DNA of 17,363 nucleotides, taken from NCBI GenBank assembly GCA_038214535.1, contig JBBQRS010000104.1:1-17363 (forward strand), given 5' to 3'. The DNA comes from JBBQRS01 sp038214535. GTDB taxonomy: Bacteria; Chloroflexota; Anaerolineae; CG2-30-64-16. Under the pieces are notes generated by a model. The model had not been told where the DNA came from. It did not search any database and saw only the letters and a program-made list of their open reading frames with translations. The translations under genes and the position numbers were made by a program. Of this stretch, positions 1-6,840 are shown one piece after another. Each line of letters opens with the position of its first letter. The stretch's first letter is position 1.

Positions 1-924
1 GCGCATCTGCTGCTGGTTGCCAACCCCGTGCTGACCGGCATCACCTATCTCGGTCGGCGTTATCCCGAGGCGAAGATCGTGGGCCTGTGTCACGGCTTCT
101 CCGGCATTTACGGCGTGGCCGAGACGCTGGGCCTGGATCGCGAGGGTCTGACCTTCGAGATCCCCGGCGTGAATCACTTCGTCTGGTGCATGCGCTTGTT
201 CCACAACGGCCAGGATGTCTTCCCCATCCTCGACCGTTGGATCGCGGAGGAAGCGCCGGCCCTCTTTGCCGCGGGTCAGCGGCCTCATGGCCTGGAACCG
301 AAGACGGTGGACCTCTACAAGCGCTTCGGGGCCATCCCCATCGGCGACACCGCGCACTGGAGCGGCGCATCGTGGCCCCTGTGGTATCACAGCGACCCCG
401 AAATCGGGGCGCGCTGGAACGAAGACCCGCCTTCCGGCTGGGCGAGTTACTTCGATCACGTGGCGCGGAACGCCGCGGATTTCGCGCGCATCGCCGAAGA
501 TCCCTCGATCAAGGTCACCGAGTTCTACCCGCCGCAGATCTCCGGCGAGCCGATGATCCCCATCGTCGAGGCCATCGCCTGCGACAAACCGCGCGTCGTC
601 ATCGGCAACATCCTGAACAGCGGCAATTTTGTCCCTGGCATCCCGCGCGACTTCGAGGTCGAGATTCCGCTGTGGGTGAGCAGGCGCGGCGTCCAGGGCA
701 TCCAGACCGGCGGCCTGTCGCCGGCGCTGTTGGCCCATACACTGCGCGACCGGGTTGCTCCGGCGAACCTGGAGATCGAGGCATATGAGCAGGGCAGCAA
801 GGAGCTATTGACCCAGCTCATCCTGATGGACCCCTGGTCGCGCTCGCTCGATCAGGCAACCGCGTTTGTGGATGAGGTTCTGGCGCTGCCGCACAACGCG
901 CCCCTGCGCGCTCATTACCGCTAA
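1..924 (+). CDS. GH4-family glycosidase, 5'-truncated (paralog 1)
   Basis: This is the C-terminal 307 residues of a glycoside hydrolase family 4 enzyme. The reading frame is open from base 1, so the N-terminal Rossmann NAD-binding part lies outside the window. Visible motifs are NPV near the left end, Cys-His-Gly at residues 30-32 of the fragment and GVNH ending at residue 59. In MelA/AglA-type GH4 enzymes these Cys and His residues bind the catalytic Mn2+. GH4 enzymes hydrolyse alpha- or beta-glycosides by transient NAD+-dependent oxidation at C3 of the sugar, in the cytoplasm. The protein is collinear with the next gene to the last residue (both end in AHYR), clearly over half identical by eye, so the pair is a tandem duplication. 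The Cys-His motif, rather than Cys-Asn, points to the MelA/LplD side of the family and not the 6-phospho-beta-glucosidases. Substrate unknown. Confidence 0.88.
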   Translation, partial: AHLLLVANPVLTGITYLGRRYPEAKIVGLCHGFSGIYGVAETLGLDREGLTFEIPGVNHFVWCMRLFHNGQDVFPILDRWIAEEAPALFAAGQRPHGLEPKTVDLYKRFGAIPIGDTAHWSGASWPLWYHSDPEIGARWNEDPPSGWASYFDHVARNAADFARIAEDPSIKVTEFYPPQISGEPMIPIVEAIACDKPRVVIGNILNSGNFVPGIPRDFEVEIPLWVSRRGVQGIQTGGLSPALLAHTLRDRVAPANLEIEAYEQGSKELLTQLILMDPWSRSLDQATAFVDEVLALPHNAPLRAHYR

Positions 925-926
925 CT

Positions 927-954
927 CCCCTCTTCCCACGGAGCGGGGCGTTTT
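927..954 (+). terminator. terminator-like hairpin after the first GH4 gene
   Basis: Bases 927-935 pair with 940-948 with one mismatch and one G-U pair around a four-base CCAC loop, followed two bases later by TTTT. The stem lies just after the stop codon of the first GH4 gene. The T-run is short, so termination may be partial. Confidence 0.35.
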
Positions 955-990
955 GGTTCCCTCTCCCCGTGGGAGAGGGCTAGGGTGAGG
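955..990. repeat. REP-like palindromic intergenic repeat
   Basis: CCCTCTCCC (959-967) and GGGAGAGGG (971-979) form a perfect 9-bp stem with a CGT loop, followed by CTAGGGTGAGGGC. Read on the other strand it is 'CCCTCACCCTAGCCCTCTCCC...', a phrase I recall as a dispersed extragenic repeat in Chloroflexota and other bacteria. It separates the two GH4 paralogs and may act as a transcript-stabilising or attenuating hairpin. Copy number in this genome cannot be seen here. Confidence 0.55.
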
Positions 991-1008
991 GCATTTCTCC
1001 CTTTTCTA

Positions 1009-1028
1009 TTAGGATAGGACATTCCTAA
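1009..1028. promoter_or_regulatory. operator-like inverted repeat upstream of second GH4
   Basis: TTAGGA (1009-1014) and TCCTAA (1023-1028) are exact reverse complements, and the inner TAGGA (1015-1019) also pairs with TCCTA (1023-1027). The sites lie 25-45 bases before the GTG start, in an AT-richer patch, where a repressor site or promoter would be expected. No regulator gene is in the window, and no convincing -35/-10 pair was found, so this is suggestive only. Confidence 0.25.
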
Positions 1029-1053
1029 CACATACCAACGGAGACAAACCATC

Positions 1054-2400
1054 GTGTCTACAAAAATCAGTATCATCGGCGCGGGCAGTGCCGTCTTCTC
1101 GCTCAGCATGATCCGCGATCTTTGCCTCACGCCCAACCTTCAGGGCAGCGAGGTCAGCTTCATGGACATTGACGAGGGCCGGCTGGATGCAGCGCATCGT
1201 CTCTGCACCCGCTACGCCGATGAAGTCGGCATCAAGCTCAACCTGACCAAGACCACCGACCGCCGCGCCTCACTCGATGGCGCCGATTTCGTCGTCAACA
1301 CGGCCCTCGTCTCGGGCCACCGCGCCATGAAGGAGGGCTGGGCGATTGCGAAGAAGCACGGCTATCGCTTCGGCGGCAGCTACTTCATCGTCCATGACGA
1401 AGCCTTCTGGGTTAATTACCATCAGTACGTCCTCTGGGAAGAGATCATCCGCGACATGACGGAGATCTGCCCTGACGCATTGCACCTGCTGGTGGGCAAC
1501 CCGGTGCTGGCGGGCGTCACCTACATGGGGCGCAAATACCCCGAACACAACATGATCGGCCTGTGCCACGGCTATGGCGGCGTCTATCACCTGGCGCACG
1601 TGCTCGGCCTCGAACGTGAGAAGATCACCTTCGAAGTGCCCGGCGTGAACCATTTCCTCTGGCTCACGAAGTTTTATTACGAAGGCCAGGACGCCTTCCC
1701 GCTGATTGATCGCTGGATCGAAGAGAAAGCTCCGGCTTATTGGGCCGAATGCGGCAATTCGAACGGGATGGGTCCGAAAGCGATTGACCTGTACCGGCGT
1801 TTCGGCGCGTTTCCCATCGGTGACACAGGCAGCCCCGGCGGCGGGACGTGGCCCTGGTGGTATCACACCGACGCAGCGACCGAGCAGAAGTGGCAGGAAG
1901 ATCCGACCGCGTGGTACGAGGGTTATTTCACCCACACCGCCGAGCGTGTTGCCGAGATCGCCCGCCTCGCCGCCGATGAAACGCAGAAAGTGACCGACCA
2001 TTTCGAGCCGCGCATGTCGGGCGAATCCATGGTCCCGATCATCGAGTCCATCGTCTGTGACATCCCGCGCGTCCAGATCGTCAACATCCCGAACACCGGC
2101 GAGCTGCTCTCCGGCGTGCCGGAAGACTTCGAGGTCGAGGTCTCCGCGCTGGTCAGCAAGCGCGGCATCCAGGGCATCCGCAGCACCGGCCTGCCGGAAT
2201 CCCTCCTGGCCTACATCCTGCACGACCGTGTGGCCCCCGTGAATCTGGAACTGGAGGCCTACGAACAGGCCAGCAAAGAGCTGCTGCTGCAACTGGTGTT
2301 GATGGACCCCTGGTCCCGGTCCGAAGCCCAGGCGCGCGCCTTCCTGGACGAGATTCTCGACCTTCCCTATCACACCCGGATGAAGGCGCACTATCGGTGA
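1054..2400 (+). CDS. GH4-family alpha-glycosidase (paralog 2, complete)
   Basis: A 448-residue cytoplasmic glycoside hydrolase of family 4, close to the usual 430-480 residues. The N-terminal Rossmann fold begins with IIGAGSAVFS (residues 7-16) for NAD+ binding, and MDID at 37-40 ends the second beta strand. Mn2+-binding residues are Cys171-His172 and His200 (in PGVNH), matching the MelA/AglA type. NAD+ oxidises the sugar at C3, allowing elimination of the aglycone, and then the change is reversed. The segment at 250-271 (FGAFPIGDT...WPWWYH) replaces the conserved SEHxxEY-type stretch of characterised MelA-like enzymes, so specificity or mechanism may differ. The start is GTG at 1054, with GGAGA at 1040-1044 about 9 bases upstream. 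It is separated from the first GH4 gene by repeats and may have its own promoter. Substrate not determinable. Confidence 0.9.
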   Translation: MSTKISIIGAGSAVFSLSMIRDLCLTPNLQGSEVSFMDIDEGRLDAAHRLCTRYADEVGIKLNLTKTTDRRASLDGADFVVNTALVSGHRAMKEGWAIAKKHGYRFGGSYFIVHDEAFWVNYHQYVLWEEIIRDMTEICPDALHLLVGNPVLAGVTYMGRKYPEHNMIGLCHGYGGVYHLAHVLGLEREKITFEVPGVNHFLWLTKFYYEGQDAFPLIDRWIEEKAPAYWAECGNSNGMGPKAIDLYRRFGAFPIGDTGSPGGGTWPWWYHTDAATEQKWQEDPTAWYEGYFTHTAERVAEIARLAADETQKVTDHFEPRMSGESMVPIIESIVCDIPRVQIVNIPNTGELLSGVPEDFEVEVSALVSKRGIQGIRSTGLPESLLAYILHDRVAPVNLELEAYEQASKELLLQLVLMDPWSRSEAQARAFLDEILDLPYHTRMKAHYR

Positions 2401-2406
2401 TGATGT

Positions 2407-2424
2407 CCCGGATCTGACTCCGGG
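2407..2424 (+). other. small hairpin after second GH4
   Basis: CCCGGA (2407-2412) and TCCGGG (2419-2424) form a perfect 6-bp stem with the loop TCTGAC, seven bases after the GH4 stop. There is no T-run, so it is not a standard intrinsic terminator. It could trim or stabilise the mRNA end. The rest of the 131-base gap contains a consensus-like Shine-Dalgarno at 2445-2453 that serves no gene. Confidence 0.35.
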
Positions 2425-2531
2425 GGGTGGCCGGCCTAACTGGCAGGAGGTGATAAATCATCTTACACGATTCTTTGACGACGGCTTTGTTGATGATTGT
2501 TTGGCTCAAGGTAGAGTAAGGGGAGAGAAAG

Positions 2532-3986
2532 ATGAACAGAAGATACACTCGACGTCAGTTCTTGCGTGTGGCCGGGCTAACAGGCGGAATCGCCGCCCTG
2601 ACCGCATGCGCAGCGCCTGCGCCTCAGGCTCCGCCTGCAAGCGCTCCAACGACTGCTGTGGAAGCCAAGGAGCCGGTAGTCGCCCCTGCCGAACCAGCAG
2701 CGGCGACAACCGACTTGCGCTACGCCATGTGGGACTGGTACGCTTATGCCCCAGGCGTACGCTGGGATGAATGGAACCAGAAGGAAGCCTTTCCGCAATT
2801 CGAGTCGGAAAATCCCGGTATCAGGGTTATCTGGGAGCCTCTGGGAGACGGTTGGGAAGATAAAGTTCTCACCCAAATGGCGGCCGGCGCCGCGCCGGAC
2901 ATCATGTCCACTTGGTCACCCAATATTGACACCTGGTCAGAAAAGGGCCAACTTCTCGATCTCCAACCCTTGATAGACGCCGATATTCCCAACGCTGATG
3001 ACATCTTCATCAAGACGGCCTGGGATCAGATGTGGGATCCCTTCAACAACATCCGCATGGGTATGCTGGCGGACCTGGATATCACCAGCGTGTACTACGA
3101 CAAAAAAGCCTTCGAGGAAGCTGGGGTGGCGGCGCCCACTGTAGATTGGACGGTGGACGACTACACCATGGCCGCCGAAAAGCTGACCAAGCGAGACGAT
3201 GCCGGCAACATCACCCGCTGGGGCGGCGAACTGCGCCCGGATATCTTCCTGGGGTATATGTATTACGTGGAAGCGTTCGGCGGCACCGTGCGTGACGAAG
3301 AAACGCACATGATCTGTGGTCTTGATGGCTCCGACGCCCAGGCCGGCCTCGAATGGATTCGAAAGGGTATGTGGGACCTCAACTGCTTCTCCCAGTCGAA
3401 CCAGATGGCGGCCACGGGGCTGCCGAACCTGTGGACCGGCGCGCTGCCGGCGGGCATCATTGGCTTTGCCGAGCGCAGCGCCGACCAATTCTTTGCCCTG
3501 GCCGACAGTATGCCGGAAGGCGGTTGGGACATTGCCCACATTCCTTCCGGCCCCAAGGGCCGCGCCTGCATGGGTGTGCCCGATGACTGGGTCATCTACA
3601 AAGGTGTCGTTGACCGCGGCACCAAAGACCACGCGTGGTCTTTCATGAAATTCCTCGTCGGCGATTGGTATCAATCCAAGGTCGCTACGGTGGCCGGGCG
3701 TATCCCTGGCCTGCTCTCACAAGTCGAGGGGTGGGCGCCGGCCCTCCGGGGCTTGGAGCCCCGATTGGAAACAGTTAATCTTGGCATCTTGGCCGAGCAG
3801 ATTGATATGGGCTACGCCAAGCGCGGCCCCACCTTCCGTTTCCAGCAAGTCGCCGAAGAATTGATCATTCCGGCCATGGAAGCGGTTTACGTCGAAGGCA
3901 AGGAACCGGTTTCCATCTTCGAATCGGTCGCGCCGCAAGTAACACAGGCGCAAAAAGATGCCCTGGCCCGTTCGCAGAACGGCTAG
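2532..3986 (+). CDS. ABC sugar transporter substrate-binding lipoprotein (Tat-exported)
   Basis: A 484-residue extracellular solute-binding protein of family 1 (MalE/UgpB type), which captures sugars or glycosides outside the cell for the permeases encoded next. The N-terminus carries a twin-arginine signal (TRRQFLRVAG, residues 6-15), a hydrophobic stretch and a lipobox LTAC with Cys26 as the probable lipidated residue. A Pro/Ala-rich linker follows to about residue 55, common in Chloroflexota binding proteins. The body shows family features such as an early FESENPGIRVIWE segment and DIMSTW. The ATG at 2532 is preceded by GGGGAGAG (2520-2527), a strong ribosome site. GC content is visibly lower than in the enzyme genes downstream. 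Tat export suggests the protein folds before leaving the cytoplasm. Ligand unknown, presumably the glycoside cleaved by the adjacent GH4 enzymes. Confidence 0.93.
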   Translation: MNRRYTRRQFLRVAGLTGGIAALTACAAPAPQAPPASAPTTAVEAKEPVVAPAEPAAATTDLRYAMWDWYAYAPGVRWDEWNQKEAFPQFESENPGIRVIWEPLGDGWEDKVLTQMAAGAAPDIMSTWSPNIDTWSEKGQLLDLQPLIDADIPNADDIFIKTAWDQMWDPFNNIRMGMLADLDITSVYYDKKAFEEAGVAAPTVDWTVDDYTMAAEKLTKRDDAGNITRWGGELRPDIFLGYMYYVEAFGGTVRDEETHMICGLDGSDAQAGLEWIRKGMWDLNCFSQSNQMAATGLPNLWTGALPAGIIGFAERSADQFFALADSMPEGGWDIAHIPSGPKGRACMGVPDDWVIYKGVVDRGTKDHAWSFMKFLVGDWYQSKVATVAGRIPGLLSQVEGWAPALRGLEPRLETVNLGILAEQIDMGYAKRGPTFRFQQVAEELIIPAMEAVYVEGKEPVSIFESVAPQVTQAQKDALARSQNG

Positions 3987-4000
3987 GCGATTAAGAATTA

Positions 4001-4043
4001 CCGGCTGATAGCGGCCGGATGCCCCTCAGCGGGGTATCCGGCC
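4001..4043 (+). promoter_or_regulatory. 13-bp hairpin between binding protein and first permease
   Basis: Bases 4013-4025 (GGCCGGATGCCCC) pair with 4031-4043 (GGGGTATCCGGCC) over 13 base pairs with one G-U and the five-base loop TCAGC. There is no T-run, and the permease ribosome site AAGGAG (4046-4051) follows at once. Such hairpins between binding-protein and permease genes usually protect the upstream mRNA so the binding protein is made in excess, as in malE-malF. A competing short stem, CCGGC (4001-4005) with GCCGG (4014-4018), could pre-empt the left arm. Confidence 0.75.
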
Positions 4044-4059
4044 TCAAGGAGCGTGCATC

Positions 4060-4992
4060 ATGGCGACCACAGGATCGGGAGGATTTCTTGCCCAATGGCG
4101 GCGCCCAACGCAAAAACGCCAGGATTACCTGACGGCGGCTCTATGCCTGGCGCCCTGGACCATTGGATTCTTGGGCCTGACTTTGGGCCCTATGCTTTAC
4201 TCTTTTGCGCTGAGCTTTTTCGAAGCGGATCTGCTGACTCAGCGGCAATTTCTGGGTTTTGCCAACTATTCGAACCTGTTCCACGACCCGCTTTTCCTTA
4301 AGAGTCTCAAGGTGACGGCCACTTACGCCTTTGTCTCCGTCCCATTGGGAGTTGTTGTGGCTCTCGGCGTGGCCATGCTGCTCAACCAGAAGACCGTCGG
4401 TTTGAGCGTTTGGCGCACCATCTATTATATGCCATCGCTGATCTCCGGTGTGGCGGTATCGGTGCTCTGGCTCCAGATTTTCAATCCCCGCATGGGGCTC
4501 ATTAACGGTTTCCTGGCGAACTTTGGTATCAAGGGTCCGGCCTGGATCTTCGACTCGGATTGGGCACTCCCCTCCCTCATAATCATGAGCATTTGGGCTG
4601 TCGGTTCGACGATGCTACTTTACCTGGCGGGGTTGCAAGGTATTCCCACGGAACTTTACGAGGCAGCCGAGATTGACGGCGCCGGCAGCATACGCCGGTT
4701 CGTTAATATCACGATCCCGATGTTGACGCCTACGATCTTTTTTAATTCATTGATTGGCCTGATCGCCGCGTTCCAGCTCTTCACTCAGGCCAAGATCATG
4801 ACCCAGGGCGGACCCAACAATGCTACGTTGACAATGGTGTTGTTCCTCTACCGTAAAGCCTTTGAGCAGACCCGCTTCGGTTACGCGGCGGCGGTCGCCT
4901 GGATACTTTTCGCGATCATCGTCGTCTTCAGTGTGCTCTACGTTCGGTTCTCAGACCGGTGGGTGTTCTATGCCAGCCAGGATGCAAAATGA
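4060..4992 (+). CDS. ABC sugar transporter permease, MalF/UgpA type
   Basis: A 310-residue inner-membrane protein of the binding-protein-dependent transport family (CUT1 sugar importers). Six hydrophobic segments can be placed at about residues 24-52, 84-109, 120-141, 170-191, 224-246 and 276-297. The EAA loop that docks the ATPase is intact at 201-220 (EAAEIDGAGS...ITIP). Start ATG at 4060 has AAGGAG 8 bases upstream. Its stop codon overlaps the ATG of the next permease as ATGA, indicating translational coupling and a heterodimeric channel. No ATPase gene lies in the window, so the pair probably shares an MsmK/UgpC-like ATPase encoded elsewhere, as is frequent for CUT1 systems. Confidence 0.95.
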   Translation: MATTGSGGFLAQWRRPTQKRQDYLTAALCLAPWTIGFLGLTLGPMLYSFALSFFEADLLTQRQFLGFANYSNLFHDPLFLKSLKVTATYAFVSVPLGVVVALGVAMLLNQKTVGLSVWRTIYYMPSLISGVAVSVLWLQIFNPRMGLINGFLANFGIKGPAWIFDSDWALPSLIIMSIWAVGSTMLLYLAGLQGIPTELYEAAEIDGAGSIRRFVNITIPMLTPTIFFNSLIGLIAAFQLFTQAKIMTQGGPNNATLTMVLFLYRKAFEQTRFGYAAAVAWILFAIIVVFSVLYVRFSDRWVFYASQDAK

Positions 4993-5933
4993 ACAGTACA
5001 TCATCCGGAGTAACGACCAGGCAAGATGAAATAGAAACAAACATGCCCTTATCCGAAACTGCTGATCCACGCGCCGATCACACAACTTTGCACGACACAC
5101 GGAATCTATTCAAGCGCGTCGGGCGACAGGCGCTGCTGCTTGCCCTGGTGACGCCTTTGGCGATCTTGTTCCTTATGCCCTGGGCCTGGATGCTCTCCAC
5201 GGCAGGCAAGACCACCGATCTGATCTGGAAGATGCCTCCGGTCTGGTTCCCCCCAAACTACCAGTGGCAGAACTATCCTGAGGCTTGGCTGATGGGTGAC
5301 TTCGGCAGGTACTACTTGAATACGCTGTTCATTTGCGCAGTCGCCATCTTTGCCACGGTCATGTCCAGTACGCTCGCAGCCTATGCTTTCGCTCGAATTA
5401 ATTTCCGCGGGCGAGAAGTCCTGTTCGTGATTGTGCTCAGCACCATGATGCTGCCGACACAGGTGACCCTGATTCCGCTCTACATGATCTTCAGCAAATT
5501 GGCATGGGTGAACACGTTCCGCCCATTGCTCGTGCCTCTATTCTTCGGCGATGCCTTCAGCATTTTCTTGTTACGCCAGTTTTTTATGACCGTCCCCAAA
5601 GAGTACGATGACGCCGCGCTCATTGACGGCTGCACCCGTTTTGGGGTATTGTTCCGCATCCTGATGCCTATGGTTCGCCCTGCGCTGGTGGTGGTGGCAA
5701 TCTTTACCTTCACCTGGGCCTGGAATGACTACATGGGGCCGCTGATTTACCTGAACTCGCCCAAGTTGTTCACCGTCACTCTCGGCTTGACCCGTTTCAT
5801 GGGACGCACCAGTGTGGAGATCCAATATCTGATGGCGATGACGGCTGTCTCGACGCTCTTGCCCATTACGATCTTCTTTCTGACCCAGCGTTTCTTCATT
5901 CAGGGCATCGTCATCTCTGGGATCAAGGGTTGA
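4989..5933 (+). CDS. ABC sugar transporter permease, MalG/UgpE type
   Basis: A 314-residue inner-membrane permease, partner of the preceding gene. The EAA loop is at about residues 205-231 (EYDDAALIDGCTRFG...MPMVRP). Hydrophobic segments run from about residue 47 to near the C-terminus, which ends in the family-typical RFFIQGIVISGIKG. I chose ATG 4989 because it forms the ATGA overlap with the upstream stop and has AGGA at 4979-4982; a GTG at 4959 lies inside the upstream gene without such a site. This leaves a polar 45-residue N-terminal extension rich in Thr/Asp before the first membrane segment, longer than usual. ATG 5043 would shorten it but has no good ribosome site. Confidence 0.93.
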   Translation: MNSTSSGVTTRQDEIETNMPLSETADPRADHTTLHDTRNLFKRVGRQALLLALVTPLAILFLMPWAWMLSTAGKTTDLIWKMPPVWFPPNYQWQNYPEAWLMGDFGRYYLNTLFICAVAIFATVMSSTLAAYAFARINFRGREVLFVIVLSTMMLPTQVTLIPLYMIFSKLAWVNTFRPLLVPLFFGDAFSIFLLRQFFMTVPKEYDDAALIDGCTRFGVLFRILMPMVRPALVVVAIFTFTWAWNDYMGPLIYLNSPKLFTVTLGLTRFMGRTSVEIQYLMAMTAVSTLLPITIFFLTQRFFIQGIVISGIKG

Positions 5934-5937
5934 AACC

Positions 5938-6840
5938 GTGAGCAAACGACTTCTCGTCTTCGGCGGAACCGGCTTCGTCGGTGGGCACATTGCGCAGGTT
6001 GCGCACGCCGTCGGTTGGGACGTGACCATCGCCGGCCACCGCGACGCCGTGATGGGCGGCGGCATCCCGCGCCGTTCGGTAGATATCACGAATGCGATGG
6101 CCGATACCAACCTCATCACGGAGCTTAAGCCTGATGTCGTCGTCAACGCGGCGGCGATTGCCGACGTGGACTTTGCCGAGCGCGAGCCTGATCTGGCGGG
6201 GCGCGTCAACGCCGACGGCGCGCGACATATCGCCCAGGCGTGTCGCGCGACCGGCGCGCGCTGCATCTACTACTCCACCGACGTGGTGTTTGACGGCACG
6301 CATACACAGTATACGGAAGAAGACACGCCACGCCCGTTGAACGCCTACGGGCGCTCGAAAGCGGAAGGCGAACGCGCCACGCTGGAGGAGTGCCCCGACG
6401 CCGCGGTGATTCGCGTGTCGTTGGTGCTGGGTTTCCCGCTGGAGGGCGGCAATTCGTTCGTCTCGCGGCTGCGCGAGCGGCTGCTCGCGGGCCAACAGGT
6501 CCCCGCGCCCGCCGATGAGATTCGCACCCCGATAGATGTGTACACGGCCGCGGCCGCGACCCTTGAACTGGCGGAGAACGACTATTGCGGCATCCTGCAC
6601 ATCGGCGCAACCCGCGCCGTGGATCGTTACACGCTGGCGCAACAGTTGGCGCGCGCCATGAACCTGCGCTCCGACCTGATCCTGTCGCAGGCGGTCTATC
6701 CGGAGGGCGACGCTGCCGCGTTGCGCGCCCCGCGGCACAAGCTGGGCGTCCTCGACGTGAGCCGGGCGCAACAGTTGCTCAGGACCCCGATGCTGACGGT
6801 GGATGAAACGATTGCAAGGTCACTCAAGGACATGCCCTGA
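5938..6840 (+). CDS. RmlD-like NAD(P)-dependent sugar reductase (extended SDR)
   Basis: A 300-residue extended short-chain dehydrogenase of the dTDP-4-dehydrorhamnose reductase (RmlD) superfamily. It has the nucleotide-binding GGTGFVG at residues 9-15, NAAAIADVDFAE at 70-81, STDVVFDG at 113-120 and the catalytic YGRSK (Tyr137, Lys141). Family members reduce keto groups of nucleotide sugars, but this context is catabolic, so the substrate may be a free or phosphorylated keto sugar. The start is GTG at 5938, four bases after the permease stop, with AAGGG at about 5926-5930. The stop shares one base with the start of the aminotransferase gene (TGATG), so the two are probably translated together. 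No RmlA, RmlB or RmlC neighbour is present, which argues against ordinary dTDP-rhamnose synthesis. Confidence 0.85.
   Translation: MSKRLLVFGGTGFVGGHIAQVAHAVGWDVTIAGHRDAVMGGGIPRRSVDITNAMADTNLITELKPDVVVNAAAIADVDFAEREPDLAGRVNADGARHIAQACRATGARCIYYSTDVVFDGTHTQYTEEDTPRPLNAYGRSKAEGERATLEECPDAAVIRVSLVLGFPLEGGNSFVSRLRERLLAGQQVPAPADEIRTPIDVYTAAAATLELAENDYCGILHIGATRAVDRYTLAQQLARAMNLRSDLILSQAVYPEGDAAALRAPRHKLGVLDVSRAQQLLRTPMLTVDETIARSLKDMP

Noticed and set aside
1270..2391. A 373-codon minus-strand open frame opposite the second GH4 gene
   Set aside because: The plus strand encodes an unmistakable GH4 enzyme, and the antisense product has no family signature. Similar shadows oppose the galactokinase-like gene (8392-9297) and the FGGY kinase (14070-15314).
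5938..6840. dTDP-rhamnose biosynthesis gene rmlD
   Set aside because: No rmlA, rmlB or rmlC neighbours are present and all surrounding genes are for uptake and breakdown, so only a superfamily-level call is made.
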